Below, in pieces: positions 10,326 through 23,024 of a stretch of 64,000 nucleotides of DNA. The notes under the pieces were generated by a model. That model saw only the letters and a list, made by a program, of their open reading frames with translations, searched no databases and was not told the DNA's origin. Every line of letters starts with the position of its first letter. Position 1 is the first letter of the stretch. A program made the translations under genes and the position numbers. Source of the stretch: Crotophaga sulcirostris (lineage: Eukaryota; Chordata; Aves; Cuculiformes; Crotophagidae); contig VYZB01000040.1 in the NCBI GenBank assembly GCA_013397455.1, positions 3,173,869-3,237,868 of the forward strand, read 5' to 3'.

Positions 10326-13300
10326 CAACTCTTTTAACTTGCCTTTCTCAGCAGCATCAGTAGAGGGAAGAAAGGTATTTGTTGGTTTGTGGATTAGCGG
10401 CTCTAACACTAGTTGAACTACTCATTGCTGTGATTTCAGACTAGGTGAAAATAGAGATACCAAAAAAAGATTATTATTCCTGGCTCTCTGGGAACCCACA
10501 ATGGCACCACCATCCCCTTCTCTGATGATTTCTTAATATTTGGCTTGCCTGGTTTTACTGGCCCTCTTTAAGTCCTTTTTCATCAATAATAAATTTTGAA
10601 TCTTTTTGCCTGTTTCAGCCAAATCTAACAGGGCCATAAAGGTCTTGAAGCTACCAGGTTCTTAGAAGTTTCATAAAAACCTACATTTCTGTAGAGAAGA
10701 CAGAGACAGAGAAACCTCATCATCTTCATATCAGAGGAGAAGTTGACAGCATAAATGCCTTTCTATTGCTGGGAATCCTCACCTGAGAGAGAAGGAAAGA
10801 CTGAGATTGCTTCAAACACAAGAGAGGCTATAGTCAGAACTCATATTTTTTTAGATACACTGCTTGGTTTATGACCAGACACCAGAAAACCATGTTCTGT
10901 TGCTCAAGAAACTACTCTGATTATTTAAGTAAGCTGAGCTTCAGACTCCGTCCCAGTACATTCACTTAGCATTAGTTACTACTTAGGTAACAAGGGGCTT
11001 TGCTATTTGTTTGTGAAGCCTCAGGATGCAAAAAAGAGCACTGCCACTGTCAGGATCTTTCATGAGTTTCTGTCAGGATTTAATGCTGTAGAGAGTGTAG
11101 ACTGTGAAATCTGTTTGTAATGATAGGTTACAAGTTAGTACTGTAATGGCTGTGAATAGCCAGAACCCAAGTTTGAGTCATAATAAAAATAATAATAGGT
11201 AGCTACACATTCTCATTTTAGCTATTGCAGTGATAATCTTCCAGGGGACGCGTGGTTGTGGCCACACTTTGCTGACTGGTTTGGCTTCTTCTTGAAAGTT
11301 GAGGGCTGGGTTGATCTGGCAATTACGTGAACAGGGTAAAACTACAGCTTCTTTTTATAGCAAACTCAAACTAGACCAACATACCAGGCTAGGTGACATA
11401 TATGGCAAGCCCCAGCACCTCATCAAATGCTACAAAGAAGGGACCAGTGAGTCTGTCTTGAAGGCTTTAGCTGTTTCCATCGTTTAGCCTTTCAACTCCA
11501 GTTTGACATAGGCATCTTCCCAACGCAAATCAGGCCCCTAACACGCCTTTGAGCATCTGAGCCCCAGCCTTAAACTTCTGCTTTGTCCAACAATTTCCAT
11601 TAGCTTTTCAGGACAAAGGATAACAGAAAAGTAAATGGAAATAATGGCTGCAAATACAAGATTAGTTAGCTTGAATTATAGTATGGTTTCACAGCTCACT
11701 CTTATACTCCCACTTAAATGTGGATTATCAAAGGTCTTGTCTTCACTGTTCCTGTAAGCCTAGTTACCCTAATGTGACTTAAAAGTGCACCTTCTTTGCC
11801 ATGGATATATACCATAATTTCTTGAGGAGGAATGGAAATAAAAGAAAAGTGACAGCAAGTAATTTCTGATCTAGGCTTGAAGGAAGGGAAGGTCTCAGTT
11901 CTTTGTGGCACTGCTTGCTCGAGTCACCCAAAAAGTAAAATGGAATGTTGCTTTCAGTGGTTCATTCTTTTTCTTTCTATTTTATCATTTTCCCAACTCT
12001 AAATGTCTATTCTGCATGCCTCAAAAGAGGAAGCTTTACCTGTGACTTAAATGGGACTGGGCCATCTACACTCTTGGAAACCTGAACTAGTACAAGCTTC
12101 GCTTTGACACAACAAGATGTTTATCTTGCATGTCTCCACCTCCCTGTCTATCCTTCTGCCCATCCCAGGGCACCGAGATTTACAGCAGTGGAATTGCTTA
12201 CCTATTCCAAATACCTCCTCATAAACTTAATGTGTGAAGTAGCCAAGAAAAGTTTACAGGGTAAAAGGTAACATTTCAGGTATATTCCCTCTCCCACATC
12301 TCAGCACAGAAAGCAGAGAAGACATTTCTCACAGTGCATAGCCACACACATATACAACAGGAACAGTGTTCATGCTTCTCAAACATCAGGAATAAGCCAA
12401 AAGAAGCGAAGAACTGAGTTGTGGAGTCTTTCAAGTTGCAAATGTCAAATGGGTTAAGTGAACTGAAAAACAAGTTGGCACAGTAATGGAAGGCAAACCT
12501 GTCAAGGCCATTAACCACATGGCTACAGAGGCAGTTTCTGAGACTGGAAGCACCCAGCTGCAAATTGCCCTTCTATGGGAAGGTACCAAGGGGATAGGTT
12601 TGCCCTGTACTTGTCTGTTTTTGCAGTGTTTCCTTAACAGCTGCACCTTGATCCTATCAGCATGTGAATGGAATTTTGGTCTGAGATTGCATGATTGCTC
12701 TCCTGTCTCTTCATTCGTGCTGTGGTCTGAAATAGGTAAGTGAACCCAGAACAGATTTTTTTAGGACACATGTAAATACTACATAATTAAGGTCACTCAG
12801 TCTATAATTCTTACCTTTTCTGCTCAATAATTTCTTAGTTTCCACCTCTGCAATCTGATGATGGAGACTTTAATTCTTCATCAAATTTACTGTTTATTTC
12901 AGGTGTTTTTTTGACATCCCTACATGTTCCATCCAACTTCACATTAAAGTCAGTGCTTCTCAAATCTGAACAGGAAACTGGACCAAGAATGAGATTATAC
13001 CTGCATCTCCCTCCCACCCTGAAACCAAGATCCTGACCCAAATGTCACAATTGGCCTTTATCCTCATCATAAGTTTAAGTATCAACGTTATTTGTGCTAT
13101 TGTCTCCCATCAACCTCTGAAATGTGATTCTGAAATTTTCAGCTTAGGTAATTTTTAGCTAAATCACAGAAAAGGCAAATGAGTGTAAATTAAAATAATC
13201 TTGACTCGTCTTTTGCCCATTTCCTGGTACTGTGCCTTTAAGGCTTTCTGCATTAGGGTATGTGTCCAGTCAGCAAGTATATGAAGAGACATGTTTGAGA

Positions 13301-14089
13301 GCAGCTGGGCCAAGCTGAGACTGAATCTCATCAGTCCATGGGCAACTCAGTGATTGGGGTCTGGGACATATTCTCTATTATATTTAAACATTATTTTTCC
13401 TAGCTTCTCGTTCCATTAGAGGAAATATCTAGCTCTGCAGAGGCTAAAAATGCAAGTTATAGAGGTCCTGTTGGCAGGATGGTAGCTTTGGTCATACAAG
13501 AGCTTTCTTCCATGGTAGCTGTTTCTCTATTTTTTTTTAAAACCCCACATTGGCTACAGCAGCAGAAAAAATGCCATCATGTTAAAAACCCTTGGATTAA
13601 CTTCCTGAGAAACTGGCAGAAGAAGCTGTCTTTACCCTCCCTTAAATTATATGCTTGTCCTCCCCTGCTGCTATGATAAAATAAAATGAAAAAGAATTTT
13701 CTCAATTTTTCTTTCACCAGTGTGTTAAGATATTCCCAGGTCAGCCCTGGTGGTAGGGTAGCAGATGACTAATAGCTGTGTTTTTTAATTAAATGTTATC
13801 AGAAGAGGATGATAGATTAGCACCACTACCCCCTGCATTTCCCAGAACATTTCAAAATTACTTTTTGAAAAATGGACTTAAAAAGAAAACAGAGGTAGGT
13901 GATGGTGGGGGGAAGCATGAAAACAATTATGGGAATTCCTTGTCCTTCTTGCTGGACTAGAACAAAAGCTCTCTGTGTGTTAGAGAAGGAAAAGCTTATT
14001 TATTTGTTACAGTTAACAGAGTGGAGGTCTGACTTGTATCTGGTTGGGATTTCTGCAGCAGAGTGGGATCTCACCTTCACAGGTCTCTG
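10326..14089. other. Unique non-coding DNA
   Basis: No gene, RNA or transposon recognised over about 3.8 kb. Minor features are a short imperfect AAT run near 11185 and scattered TAAT motifs around 11100-11220. Open frames of 60-100 codons overlap on opposite strands (for example near 12.3-12.7 kb) and look like chance. Confidence 0.55.
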
Positions 14090-14156
14090 GTTTACTGCTG
14101 GTATTTCTACAGCCACAGGAGAGTTTTTCTCCTATAAACTATCTCCTGCAGTAAAC
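14090..14156. repeat. Nested inverted repeat, possible transposon relic
   Basis: GTTTACTGC at 14090-14098 is perfectly complementary to GCAGTAAAC at 14148-14156. A smaller inner pair, AGGAG and CTCCT, lies around TTTTT in the loop. Just downstream is TGGTATAAATGGG, reminiscent of decayed non-autonomous DNA transposons of sauropsids that carry short palindromic modules. The family assignment is a guess. Confidence 0.4.
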
Positions 14157-15899
14157 GCTGGTGGTTGTACTGGTATAAATGGGTTCAGCTGGTGCAAATG
14201 ACTGGACCTCCCTGGCAGCAAAGCGGGAAGGAGCTTGCCCAGAGGGTTCATCCTGCACTGCTTTGAAAGAGGACAGACATGCTAACTCAAGATGGCCAAT
14301 AAAGGGTAATTAAGTTGCACATTGCTTTCTGCTGCAGATAAACACTGAGTGTTTCGAAGGGGTGTTGGGCAGGATTCATCTCAATAGCACTCACATGTGC
14401 AATGTTGGATCTGTACCTGGACTAATTGTCCAGTCTCTCCATGGGCAATGGGGAGAAAAATGTCATTCTGGACATAGAGGGTTCATACACGAGCCCAAAG
14501 GCTTTGCATGTGCCAAGCTGCAAAGTGCAAAAAATACACCAGACTTACCTGAACTGGGCATTGTATGATGAACGTGTTCCTATTTATATGTATCTGCATA
14601 AGCTACTTACAGAACTGCTGTATTTGCCTTCACAGGTGGTGATCATGTATTGGACGCAAACTCTGTTGCCAGCTTTATTTTATCTCTCCATCAGAACTGC
14701 AGCAAATGAAACCTATCAGCTTCTTTCCCTCTTTCTCTCAGGAAATTATTATGTAAATTATTGTGTCTCTATAGAATAAGCACTTTGCCTATGCCTGAGA
14801 AGAGATGTTATCTGTGTTTCTCACCTTACAAAAAAAAAAAAAAAAAGCCACTGAAAAGCACTGTAAGCTTTGTATCCAAAGAAGAGATGTAGGCATTTGT
14901 GGTATTTAGAGGTGTAACACCTGAAAATGATAAAACATGGAAAACTGAGTGAGCCCCGTATTTCTACTGCTGAGACATTTGCTAGGAGTGAGAGAGGGAA
15001 CATTTGAGATGACGGCAAGTAAAAAAATCTCTTTCTTATCCAGAAGTAGCTCATAATTCAGGGCTGCCATTCTCGGTGTACATGAAATAAGGGTTCAGAA
15101 TCTGAAATTGTTCTTTAAGCAGGCACGGAAATCAAGTGTCTCAGTGTAGCTGGCAGGATCCCTATCCTCTGTTAAAAGACCTCTGGTCCTTTCACCTCTG
15201 CTCAGTGTTTTGTTATTGCTACCAGTTAGAGCACTCAGGCCTTGAAGAAAGAAAGAAACAATGTCTAGACCCTCCTTCACCTTGAATAAGCAGCCTAAGA
15301 ACATTTTTGTCAGAAAATAAAGGCTGTTAATGCAGCTGAAGCTGTTTCAGAGGGTTGGACTGGTTCTTCTCAGTATAGGAGCTTAAATGCTTCCTAAACT
15401 ACGCTTTAGGTCCCTGAGTGTAGTTCTGGATGCTGCTCAGAATAAACAAGTGGTGGTAACAGGGATGCCATCTACAAATAAAATGAGCACATCATTAACT
15501 TTTATCATCATTGTTATTTTCATTAGTCAAGGTGGAGTCCTGGCTGTTGACAGTAAAATGCTGACTTCCTAGTTGCCTTGTTACAACAAAGCCTGAGCTG
15601 AAGTACAGATGCCAATAAAATCCTGCTTATGTACAGTAGCAGATGAAAATATGATAGAGACTCTTTTCTCTGCCAGCTATATACTTTCTGTCCAAGGAAC
15701 CTCAAGTGAGGTGTAGTTCTGCAGATACTGATTAATTCCTAGGTGCGTTTAGAGTGTTCTATTGCATGAAAAAAAGAAGAAACTAGGAGCTGGCATTTCC
15801 TTGAATTTTTTTTCTCCTGCACTGAATACATTTTGAGAACATCAAAATGCCACTTCAGGAGTGAAATAAAAGAAAAAGGCTGCTACATTGCTGGAAAAG
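14157..15899. other. Unique non-coding DNA
   Basis: No gene recognised. It contains a 17-A homopolymer at 14830-14846. A frame of 117 codons at 14426-14779 (plus) has no recognisable family and no supporting splice or promoter context. Confidence 0.55.
14830..14846 (+). repeat. Poly-A run (A17)
   Basis: Seventeen A residues between CTTAC and GCCACTG. No retroposed gene is recognisable on either side. Confidence 0.85.
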
Positions 15900-16445
15900 A
15901 GCCTGTGTCAGAATTTACCTACTTTGCATTAAGGATGGTGACATAAACAGAGAGGCCTTGTATGCCTGTCACGGTGCCCTATGGCCAGTGACAGAAACAT
16001 GGGCAGTTCTAAACTAAAAGAACATTTCTGTATTAATTTATCACGCTGGTACACACAGGGCTAACTATTTTCCAGAAGCTGGCTACTGAACCTCATATAG
16101 CTGACGCAGCTTAAACCGTTATGAAAGAAATACAGTCGCTTTCTTGATGTGATGTATTTGGCCTCGTGAAAGGGCATTCTGTTCAGGTAGTGCATAGAAA
16201 TCTTAGAAAGTGCCTACGGACACAGATATGATCCCTGGGGGAAGGCAGGAAATCTGAGCAGAGAAAGTGGCGTAAATCACAGGACTTAACGCGCAGCCAG
16301 TGTTTGTATGGAGGTCTGATAAGGTAGGACGATGTCTGAGCACTTTTACTTCACATAATATAGTATGCGGCATTTGCATCCGTGTCGCAGTGAAATGAGC
16401 TGAGATTTGCATCTCATTTTTCACTTCTCCACAGTATAGGTGGGT
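15900..16445. promoter_or_regulatory. Candidate conserved non-coding element, CpG-enriched
   Basis: The block lacks simple repeats and CR1. From about 16085 on it carries about a dozen CpG dinucleotides in under 400 bp (for example AACGCGCAG at about 16288 and ATCCGTGTCGC at 16378), well above its surroundings. CpG retention and even base composition are common in constrained regulatory DNA. No open frame or splice structure suggests an exon. Conservation is inferred and was not measured. Confidence 0.3.
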
Positions 16446-16570
16446 TAGACTCCGATCTTGGCTACACTGGTGTAAACGAGAGAAAAAAACTTGGTTTCAC
16501 AGGAGTAACTTCAAGTGTAAAATCTCATATTTGGGATGAGGGTTAGACTCAGTTCTGAATTATGCTCGTT
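16446..16570. mobile_element. Possible ancient sauropsid repeat relic
   Basis: CTACACTGGTGTAAACGAGAG, then CAGGAGTAACTTCAAGTGTAAAA, resembles a family of very old interspersed repeats in reptile and bird genomes that contain TACACTGGTGTAAAT and GGAGTTACACC modules. The resemblance comes from memory of that pattern. No family name is assigned, and the match is partial. Confidence 0.3.
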
Positions 16571-19500
16571 TGATATGAGATAATAACATCAAGGGGTAAA
16601 TTTGTAAGTCAAACATCTGTGCTTGCTACTCACAGTAATTTCTATGTATACATATGAATACTTATTCCATATTTGCATATTGTATTTTTGCATATTTTGA
16701 AGGCAAAATTGGAGATACACGAAGAAGTTTTCACGTGCCTTGGTCTGTCTGAGAGTAAAGTTGTTTCTAAACAATGACTGAATGCTGCCTAAACCGTAAG
16801 AGTCTGATAGCCATGTAAGTCCAGGTTTTTCACAAGCAGCTTATGCATAACTCCTTGGCATTTAAACACTGAAGTGCCTTTTCAAATGGCAACATTTGTA
16901 ATACTTCTAGGCTTTGGCTCTGACAGTTGAAGTGAACATCCTCCCCTTAATTTTTTAACTAGGCCTTCCTAGATATCTTCCCTCCCTCAAAGATTCAACC
17001 CGCAGACACAGAAGATGAAAGGTGACACCATTATCATGGTCTTTTCTGCAATTTAAGGATTATTTCAAGGAAAAATCTCCCTGTTCAGGTTAAGGTGAAT
17101 CCCTGGGACCCACTGAAAGGAAAGGAAGTTGCTATGTATGCTCTCTTCCTCTCCCTAAGTGGCAAAAAATCATTTTTTTCTTGGTTCTCAGGATTACAGA
17201 TGGTGACTCAGAATGCATTGTGATTGGCATCATCCCTGTAGATGCCCCCACCACAGTGATCCCAGTATCTTATAGGGCTTTGGGCCCTCCTGTGTGGTTT
17301 GTCTTTTCCCACCCATGTACAGTGGGGGGCATGGGCACTACCCTGACACATTACGATTCCAGTGGTTGCAGCTGTAACTCCATTGGATAAAACTATCCTG
17401 GTATGTGGGGAGCCTGTTGTTATTTAGTCAGGAAAATTAAGAGAAAGTCCACATGCCTCTAAGACTTATTCTTGACTTGCACCAATATATGTCAATAGAT
17501 TTTGACCCCTGGGGTCTACACATGATAAAAATATTCTAACTGGCATGGTGCAGGATAGACAAGGAATCAAATATTCTACTTTCTGCATTGTTTCTTCCTG
17601 CTCAGATATTGACGGAATTATCAAATAATCCTTCTAAATTAAATTTCTCTTTCCTTTTGTAAACCCAACATGGATATCTATGCTTTCAGGACATAACTGA
17701 AAGAGCGGGTATAAGGCTAATTAATTTCCCTTATCCATTTTAACTTGTTAACTGTGGAAGACAGTAGCTGCTTTCTTCTTTTTTCAGCACAATTAGCAGT
17801 AGCATATATTTACTCCATAGTAAATTATTCCCACAGAAGAATATGATAGTTCCATAATGATGCGTGCTTCTGAGAAAAGATGAAATGTCTTTCTTTAAAT
17901 GAACATAGGCTTTTGGATGAGAAATCACTGTATTCTTTAATCTGTCTCAGACAGACCCAACCGAGTTACCAAAATGGGTGCAATTCTCTGTGTTCTCAAA
18001 AAGCATTGCAATGACCTCTTCTCCTTGTAGCATCCAGTGCTTCATTTGAACTTTTGGTGAAGGAAATGATAAGGGAGGTTAGCCTGGAAGAATTTTAGTT
18101 TATTTACTGGCCACTGTAAAGTTGTTTTTATCTTCTGCAGCAAGCTGTTGTGTAAAGTTTTGTGATTTGAGTCTTAATCTAAAGAATTAGTCCTCTGAAG
18201 AAAGCTCACTCCAAAACATGACTGTAGCTGCCATTCAGTGCTCCGTAGAGAAGAGGAAACTACACAACACATCTGGCAATATGTGCTGTTCATGACTGCT
18301 TCTGTCCTGTGTCTAGAAGCTTTTTTCTAATTTTTGAAATCATCTTTTGGAAAAGCACACCAAATATTTGAATCCCTGTGGCTCTCACTTTTCCCTGGTT
18401 GCTGAAGGGTCCTGACGAAGTCATTGGAAGACCAATATACTGAAAAAACATGATGTCTTCTCATACTTCAAACTAAAAAAGGAACAATGCTTGTTCATAT
18501 GCTATCAGAATGCTAAAAGTCTGATCAAATTCCTGGAAAACAGTAGCAAATATCTGTACCAACAGAAAGCCACTTCATAAACACAGGGTGCCAGCTTGCA
18601 GTGAGCAGTGACGTGTCAGATGTCAGCAGTGCTCTGGCAAGCTAGGCAGCAGCAAGGCATGTTGCAGCTTCATGAAATCAGAGACAACACAAATGAAGAA
18701 ACAGAAAACAGCCAAAAGGGAATGGGGGTCTGGGGAGGGCACCTCTTATCCACGGAAAGGTCTTTTTTCTTTGAGGGGAAGAGTTATTTGCATCTCTGTG
18801 TCAGGACAGAGAAAGGACATGGACACAGCAGTGGGGCTGTAGGTACAGAAAGCAGTCTCTACCTCATGTCACTCCCTTTTTACTGTGTTAGACCCTCAGT
18901 CGAGGGTACCATACCCACTACCTGCTTTGCTTGTGGCCCATCTCTGCTTGCCAGCCCTCCCTTGGCTCCCAAGCAACGCTGATGTCTCAACATGGTGGGA
19001 ACTTCCCACTAACATTTCTCTCCTAAATACGGGAGACACTGAGCAGGTTGACCCACTCTGCAGTATGCAGAAAGTGTTCAAAATTTCCCACTTTCTCTTT
19101 TCCCTCCTGTTTTCCCCAAGGCCTTAGCTTAGGCGTGGGTTTTGACCCAGGTTCCTTACACTGTTGCAGATATAAACTTTTCATCTCTCTGTTATATACT
19201 TGATTTTCTTTTTTAGGAGAAACACTTCTCCAACACAATAAAATAACATCTGTAAAATAGATTTCAGGCTTCCCCAGGGTCTCTTATTTCTTTCCACTTT
19301 TCTCCATTATGGTGCTCTTCCTTTTGGACTCCCCTTCTCCTGGGAATTATTTGGGGATATAAAGGCGTCTCCATTCTCTTTCACAAGTTTTAAAAAGTTT
19401 AAATCATCATTTGTTGCTCAGAAACAAGAATTGTTTTCTTTGTCTAATGACAGGCCAGAATCAACCGGTGTTCATGTTGCTGACATTTCAGGGTCTTTAG

Positions 19501-20149
19501 AAATCATTGTGAAAGTGCTTTTGGCGACACTGTGTACCGAACATAATAATGCCATCACATGGTGGAGGCAAGGCTGGCACTGTCAGCACCCTCAGCCCAA
19601 GGTGATGGACCAAGCAGTGCATCACGCAGACCAGAGTTGTTCTTAAGTTTGAGATAAACCAGGGAAATGCTAAGAAATGTAATACAAAGGAGCAATGCCC
19701 CACTGGAGAGCTCACGGGTGGTTACCAGAAAGAGCCCAGAAGAAGGATGTGTTGTGCGATATCTGTGCATCTTTTTTGCAGGGTGGTGCCGCCGACTGAT
19801 GACTCCTGCTCCACACAGCCCTTCCCAGCACAAAACTCTGATGGGACCCGGATCCTTCCTTGAGTTTTGGATAGCTACATTTGGAGTATCCGGCTTTATT
19901 TATTTTGGGGATTTTCTTCTCTTTCTCTCCTCCTGCTTGCAGAGGTGCTAAGTATTAAAATAACAGCTGGGATGGGGAGAAATCACATCTTGGCATTTCT
20001 CAGTGAAAGTCTGCCAGGAATTTAATAAACTGTTTTATGTTGAAAACTTTTGAAGAATGACTCTGCAAACAGTGATAATACTTGATCGTTAAGGTTTCAA
20101 ACAGCCTGGCCTGACACTCTTAACCTTTGCACTGTGCAAGTGAAAACAT
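16571..20149. other. Unique non-coding DNA
   Basis: No gene recognised in 3.6 kb. A strong acceptor-like string (GATTTTCTTTTTTAG, ending at 19216) is followed within about 30 bases by an AATAAA, but the intervening frame is only a few codons long. A GTAACTCCATTGG string near 17371 is another possible trace of the old repeat family noted at 16446 and 20150. Confidence 0.5.
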
Positions 20150-20228
20150 AAGGTGTAAATAAAACCCCTTCCTGCAGTAACTCCAGTGGACTGTGTAGCA
20201 GATTACACTAGGTATGAATTCACCCCCT
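20150..20228. mobile_element. Probable ancient sauropsid repeat relic
   Basis: GGTGTAAAT, then GCAGTAACTCCAGTGGACTG, then AGATTACACTAGGTATGAATT. These carry the order and spacing of modules I associate with an old, degenerate repeat family in birds and turtles (GTAACTCCA...TGGAGTTACAC...). The central part is a decayed palindrome. This assignment rests on pattern memory; a RepeatMasker run would settle it. Confidence 0.4.
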
Positions 20229-20830
20229 GGCATTTGGTTCATTTCTAACACCAAGTCATCATGGCTTAGTTTGAACCCAATACTTGATATAAGACTCCCA
20301 ATAGAGTTAATTATAATAATCCATTACCCAGTCAACCCACAAAACATTTTGCCACAGTAGCAGCCTAAATGTTCAGTTAGGGGACCAATTAATCAATCTG
20401 GCATTTTAAAAAATATAAACCCTCATTTTATAATAGTGTAAAACATCAACTTATTAATTTTAGTTGCATTTGGCAGACACAGACATGTACACACAGTATC
20501 TCTCTGCAGCTTGATTTATTATGTTTAAAACTGAATGGCTTTGGAAATCAATTTTATTAGACTTCATTATTTTAAAACATAAAATAAAGTGAAAGCATTA
20601 CTTAGTAATGGCTTTTAAATTTTAGATAAAGATGCCCAAAGGGAAAATATAGAAACCCTGGTGTGTTGTATACTGTTCACCTTTTTTGCATGGACCGACT
20701 CAGTGAATTGGAAAAAGAAATTATGCAAATGAATGAGTGTGTAAAGAGATAAAGTTTTTAGGTATTACCAGTTGTCCAGTGTGCACAGGAATGAATGGAA
20801 GTCATTCCATTGTCCCCAGTGTGCTTTGGA
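20229..20830. promoter_or_regulatory. Candidate conserved non-coding element
   Basis: A long, repeat-free, AT-rich block dense in homeodomain-type motifs: AGTTAATTATAATAATCCATTA at about 20305, AATTAATCAATC at about 20386 and GATTTATTATG at about 20513. A perfect POU octamer ATGCAAAT lies at 20723-20730. This texture is typical of developmental enhancers. Near the right edge are direct repeats TTGTCCAGTGTGC (20772-20784) and TTGTCCCCAGTGTGC (20810-20824) flanking a GGAATGA/TCATTCC hairpin (20788-20808). Activity and conservation are inferred. Confidence 0.33.
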
Positions 20831-21510
20831 TCAGAAAACATAAATACGTGGCGTCTGTCTCATTTAACGACAACAATAACAACCGAAAGAGAAAATGAAT
20901 GAGGGGTTGTCTTTTAAGAGACAAGAGCAAATCCCTTCTTTATTTGCAGATGTTTCCCCATCTGAACTATATGGAGTGGGGGAAGGGACAGATTAGAAAT
21001 TAATGAAAGAGAGAGAGAATGGTGTCGCAGCACTGAGAAACTCAGCCAAAAATCATTCCCAGAAGTGTGCAATGGGATCTCTCTCCACCTGTGCAATGGG
21101 GACGCCAAAAGCAGAGATTTGTTTATAGCAGCAATGTGGTCAGCAGTTCTCATCAGAGTGGTCGATTTGCAGCTTGGTGGAGCAACCAGTGGAGGTTACC
21201 ATATCCAGAACAGTACATGGCCCTCATAGGCAAGGTCTTGTGAGACAGCAAGCATGGCTTGGGGCTTGAGATGTCAAGGTGTGGTAACCATAGACTTCAA
21301 CTCCTGCCTTTGGCCCTTTGCTTGCCCTCTCCCTGCCTCCACTTCCTCTACTGGGAGGTGAGGAATCCACTACAGCTGGGAACTGCTTATCAATAGAGCT
21401 GTTATTCTGGAGAACGACATTCCCTAGAAAGGTTCACTGTCTTTTTCTGGGATATTGGTTAGAAACAAGAAGAGAAACAAAACATTGTCCATGTTTAAAA
21501 AACTTTGAAA

Positions 21511-21576
21511 ACACACACACATATGCACACACACACGTGCATATGTCCATATATAAGTGTATAAATATATATATTT
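21511..21576. repeat. Compound (CA)n / (TA)n microsatellite
   Basis: ACACACACAC, then ATATGCACACACACACGTGC, then ATATGTCCATATATAAG and ATAAATATATATATTTT. This is an interrupted CA tract passing into an AT tract, so a likely length-variable marker. Confidence 0.85.
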
Positions 21577-22397
21577 TCCTAGCAAAACATCACTACTTAG
21601 AATGAAATGAATGTTTTCTATGACTATTCTTTACTTCCAAACAAGACAAATACTTCCACAGGAAAATTTTAACCTCTCATAGGTGTAAGGTACACTTGCT
21701 TTTGAGATCTGCAGTTGATAACTTATAACCAACACTGGGGGAATTTGGCTCAGGAGTGAAGTCAGAGGGAGTGTAGAACAATTTGACACAGTTTGATGCT
21801 GACAGAGATATTACAGACAGTGGCATATATGTCGACATGGAAAGACGAAAAATCAAAGAGTGATTATGGATTTGCCAGTGAAATTCGTATTAGGAACATC
21901 AATATTCCCTGGTAGGAAATTTCTGTGTAAGAAGGATCTTGACAGGGAGAAATGGGGACTATCATGGTACACCTTCTGATGTTTTATTTTAAAAGCAGCA
22001 TTTGGAGATGTTCACCTGCTTTTGCCCGCATCTTCAGCAGGGTCTGAGTGCTGAGATCTGCAGGGGGGTCTGGACTTATGGTCAAGAACAATGTCTGCTT
22101 TATCATGTCCATTTAATCTTGCTGGCATTACTAATGATTTGCACCAACGAACAGAGCAGGTATGTGGTTGCTTGCAAACCAAAGCCTCAGTGAAACCTAG
22201 ACTCCATTCTTCCCTCAGTACATCAGGCAGCTTCCCTGCATGCCACTAATATTGTGTGGGTTTAACCCTGAGAGCACTCTCTGCCTGTTTCCTTTATTTC
22301 CACTAAACCTCCTTCCTTTTGCTGCAGGTTAAACTTCTAAAAAGGTGGATTGGATTTTTCAGGGGTTTCTCCCTCTCATATAACATTCCTCCTTTGA

Positions 22398-22428
22398 CTT
22401 TTTCTTTTTTTTCCTTTTTTTTTTTTTT
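22398..22428 (+). repeat. T-rich pyrimidine tract
   Basis: Thirty-one consecutive pyrimidines, mostly T with a few C. Read on the minus strand it is an A/G-rich tract. No exon is visible after it. Confidence 0.85.
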
Positions 22429-23004
22429 GAGAAGGTCTAATCTCAGGACCTCATCTGAACTCTCTTGTGCTAAGACATTAATCTGCATTGCATAATGTTT
22501 CGGAGCAAACAGTGCTGGAGTGAAAGCAAGCTCTCCCCATCTGTATTTTACTCACTTTGCTCCTCTCAGCAAACAGAGATGACATTTTCGTGCACAATAG
22601 GCCAACACAAGAAATAGAGGGGTTCACTCTGGGAGAGCTTTTGTGTTTGCGAAGTTCTACTATTTTATAAAATGAAGACAAGTCCAGCTGGGCTGCAAAT
22701 GCCAAGTGACATGCCAAATGGCTTGTTAGCTAAGGGGCATCATCAGTCCCTCTGGGATGGGGTCAGAGGATGGAGAAAAATGGATTTAGGAAAAACTGGA
22801 GCAAAAAGTTTCCAGCTAGGATTTATTAAACTTATTGCTCCTTTACATTGACCCTGGTGTTTTATTTTCATCCCAACTTCCTTCCCAGTGTTTGTAGCGG
22901 CTACCTACTATGCTGACTGGTGCTGCTTACACTCAAGAGATCGTTGGACAAAGTCATCTGGCATTATAAGTAGTCCTGGAAACTGCCTTAACTAGGCCAT
23001 ATAA

Positions 23005-23024
23005 CCAGGGCCATATGGCCCTGG
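23005..23024. repeat. Perfect 20-bp palindrome
   Basis: CCAGGGCCAT at 23005-23014 is followed directly by its exact reverse complement, with no spacer. A half-copy of the centre (GGCCATATAACC) lies just upstream at about 22995. The GC-rich arms could extrude as a short cruciform or bind a symmetric dimer. The function is unknown. Confidence 0.9.

Noticed and set aside
18608..18982. 124-codon plus-strand frame
   Set aside because: No domain or context; composition unremarkable.
19201..19250. Strong acceptor-like GATTTTCTTTTTTAG followed by AATAAA
   Set aside because: Only a few open codons follow in each frame and there is no upstream exon evidence.
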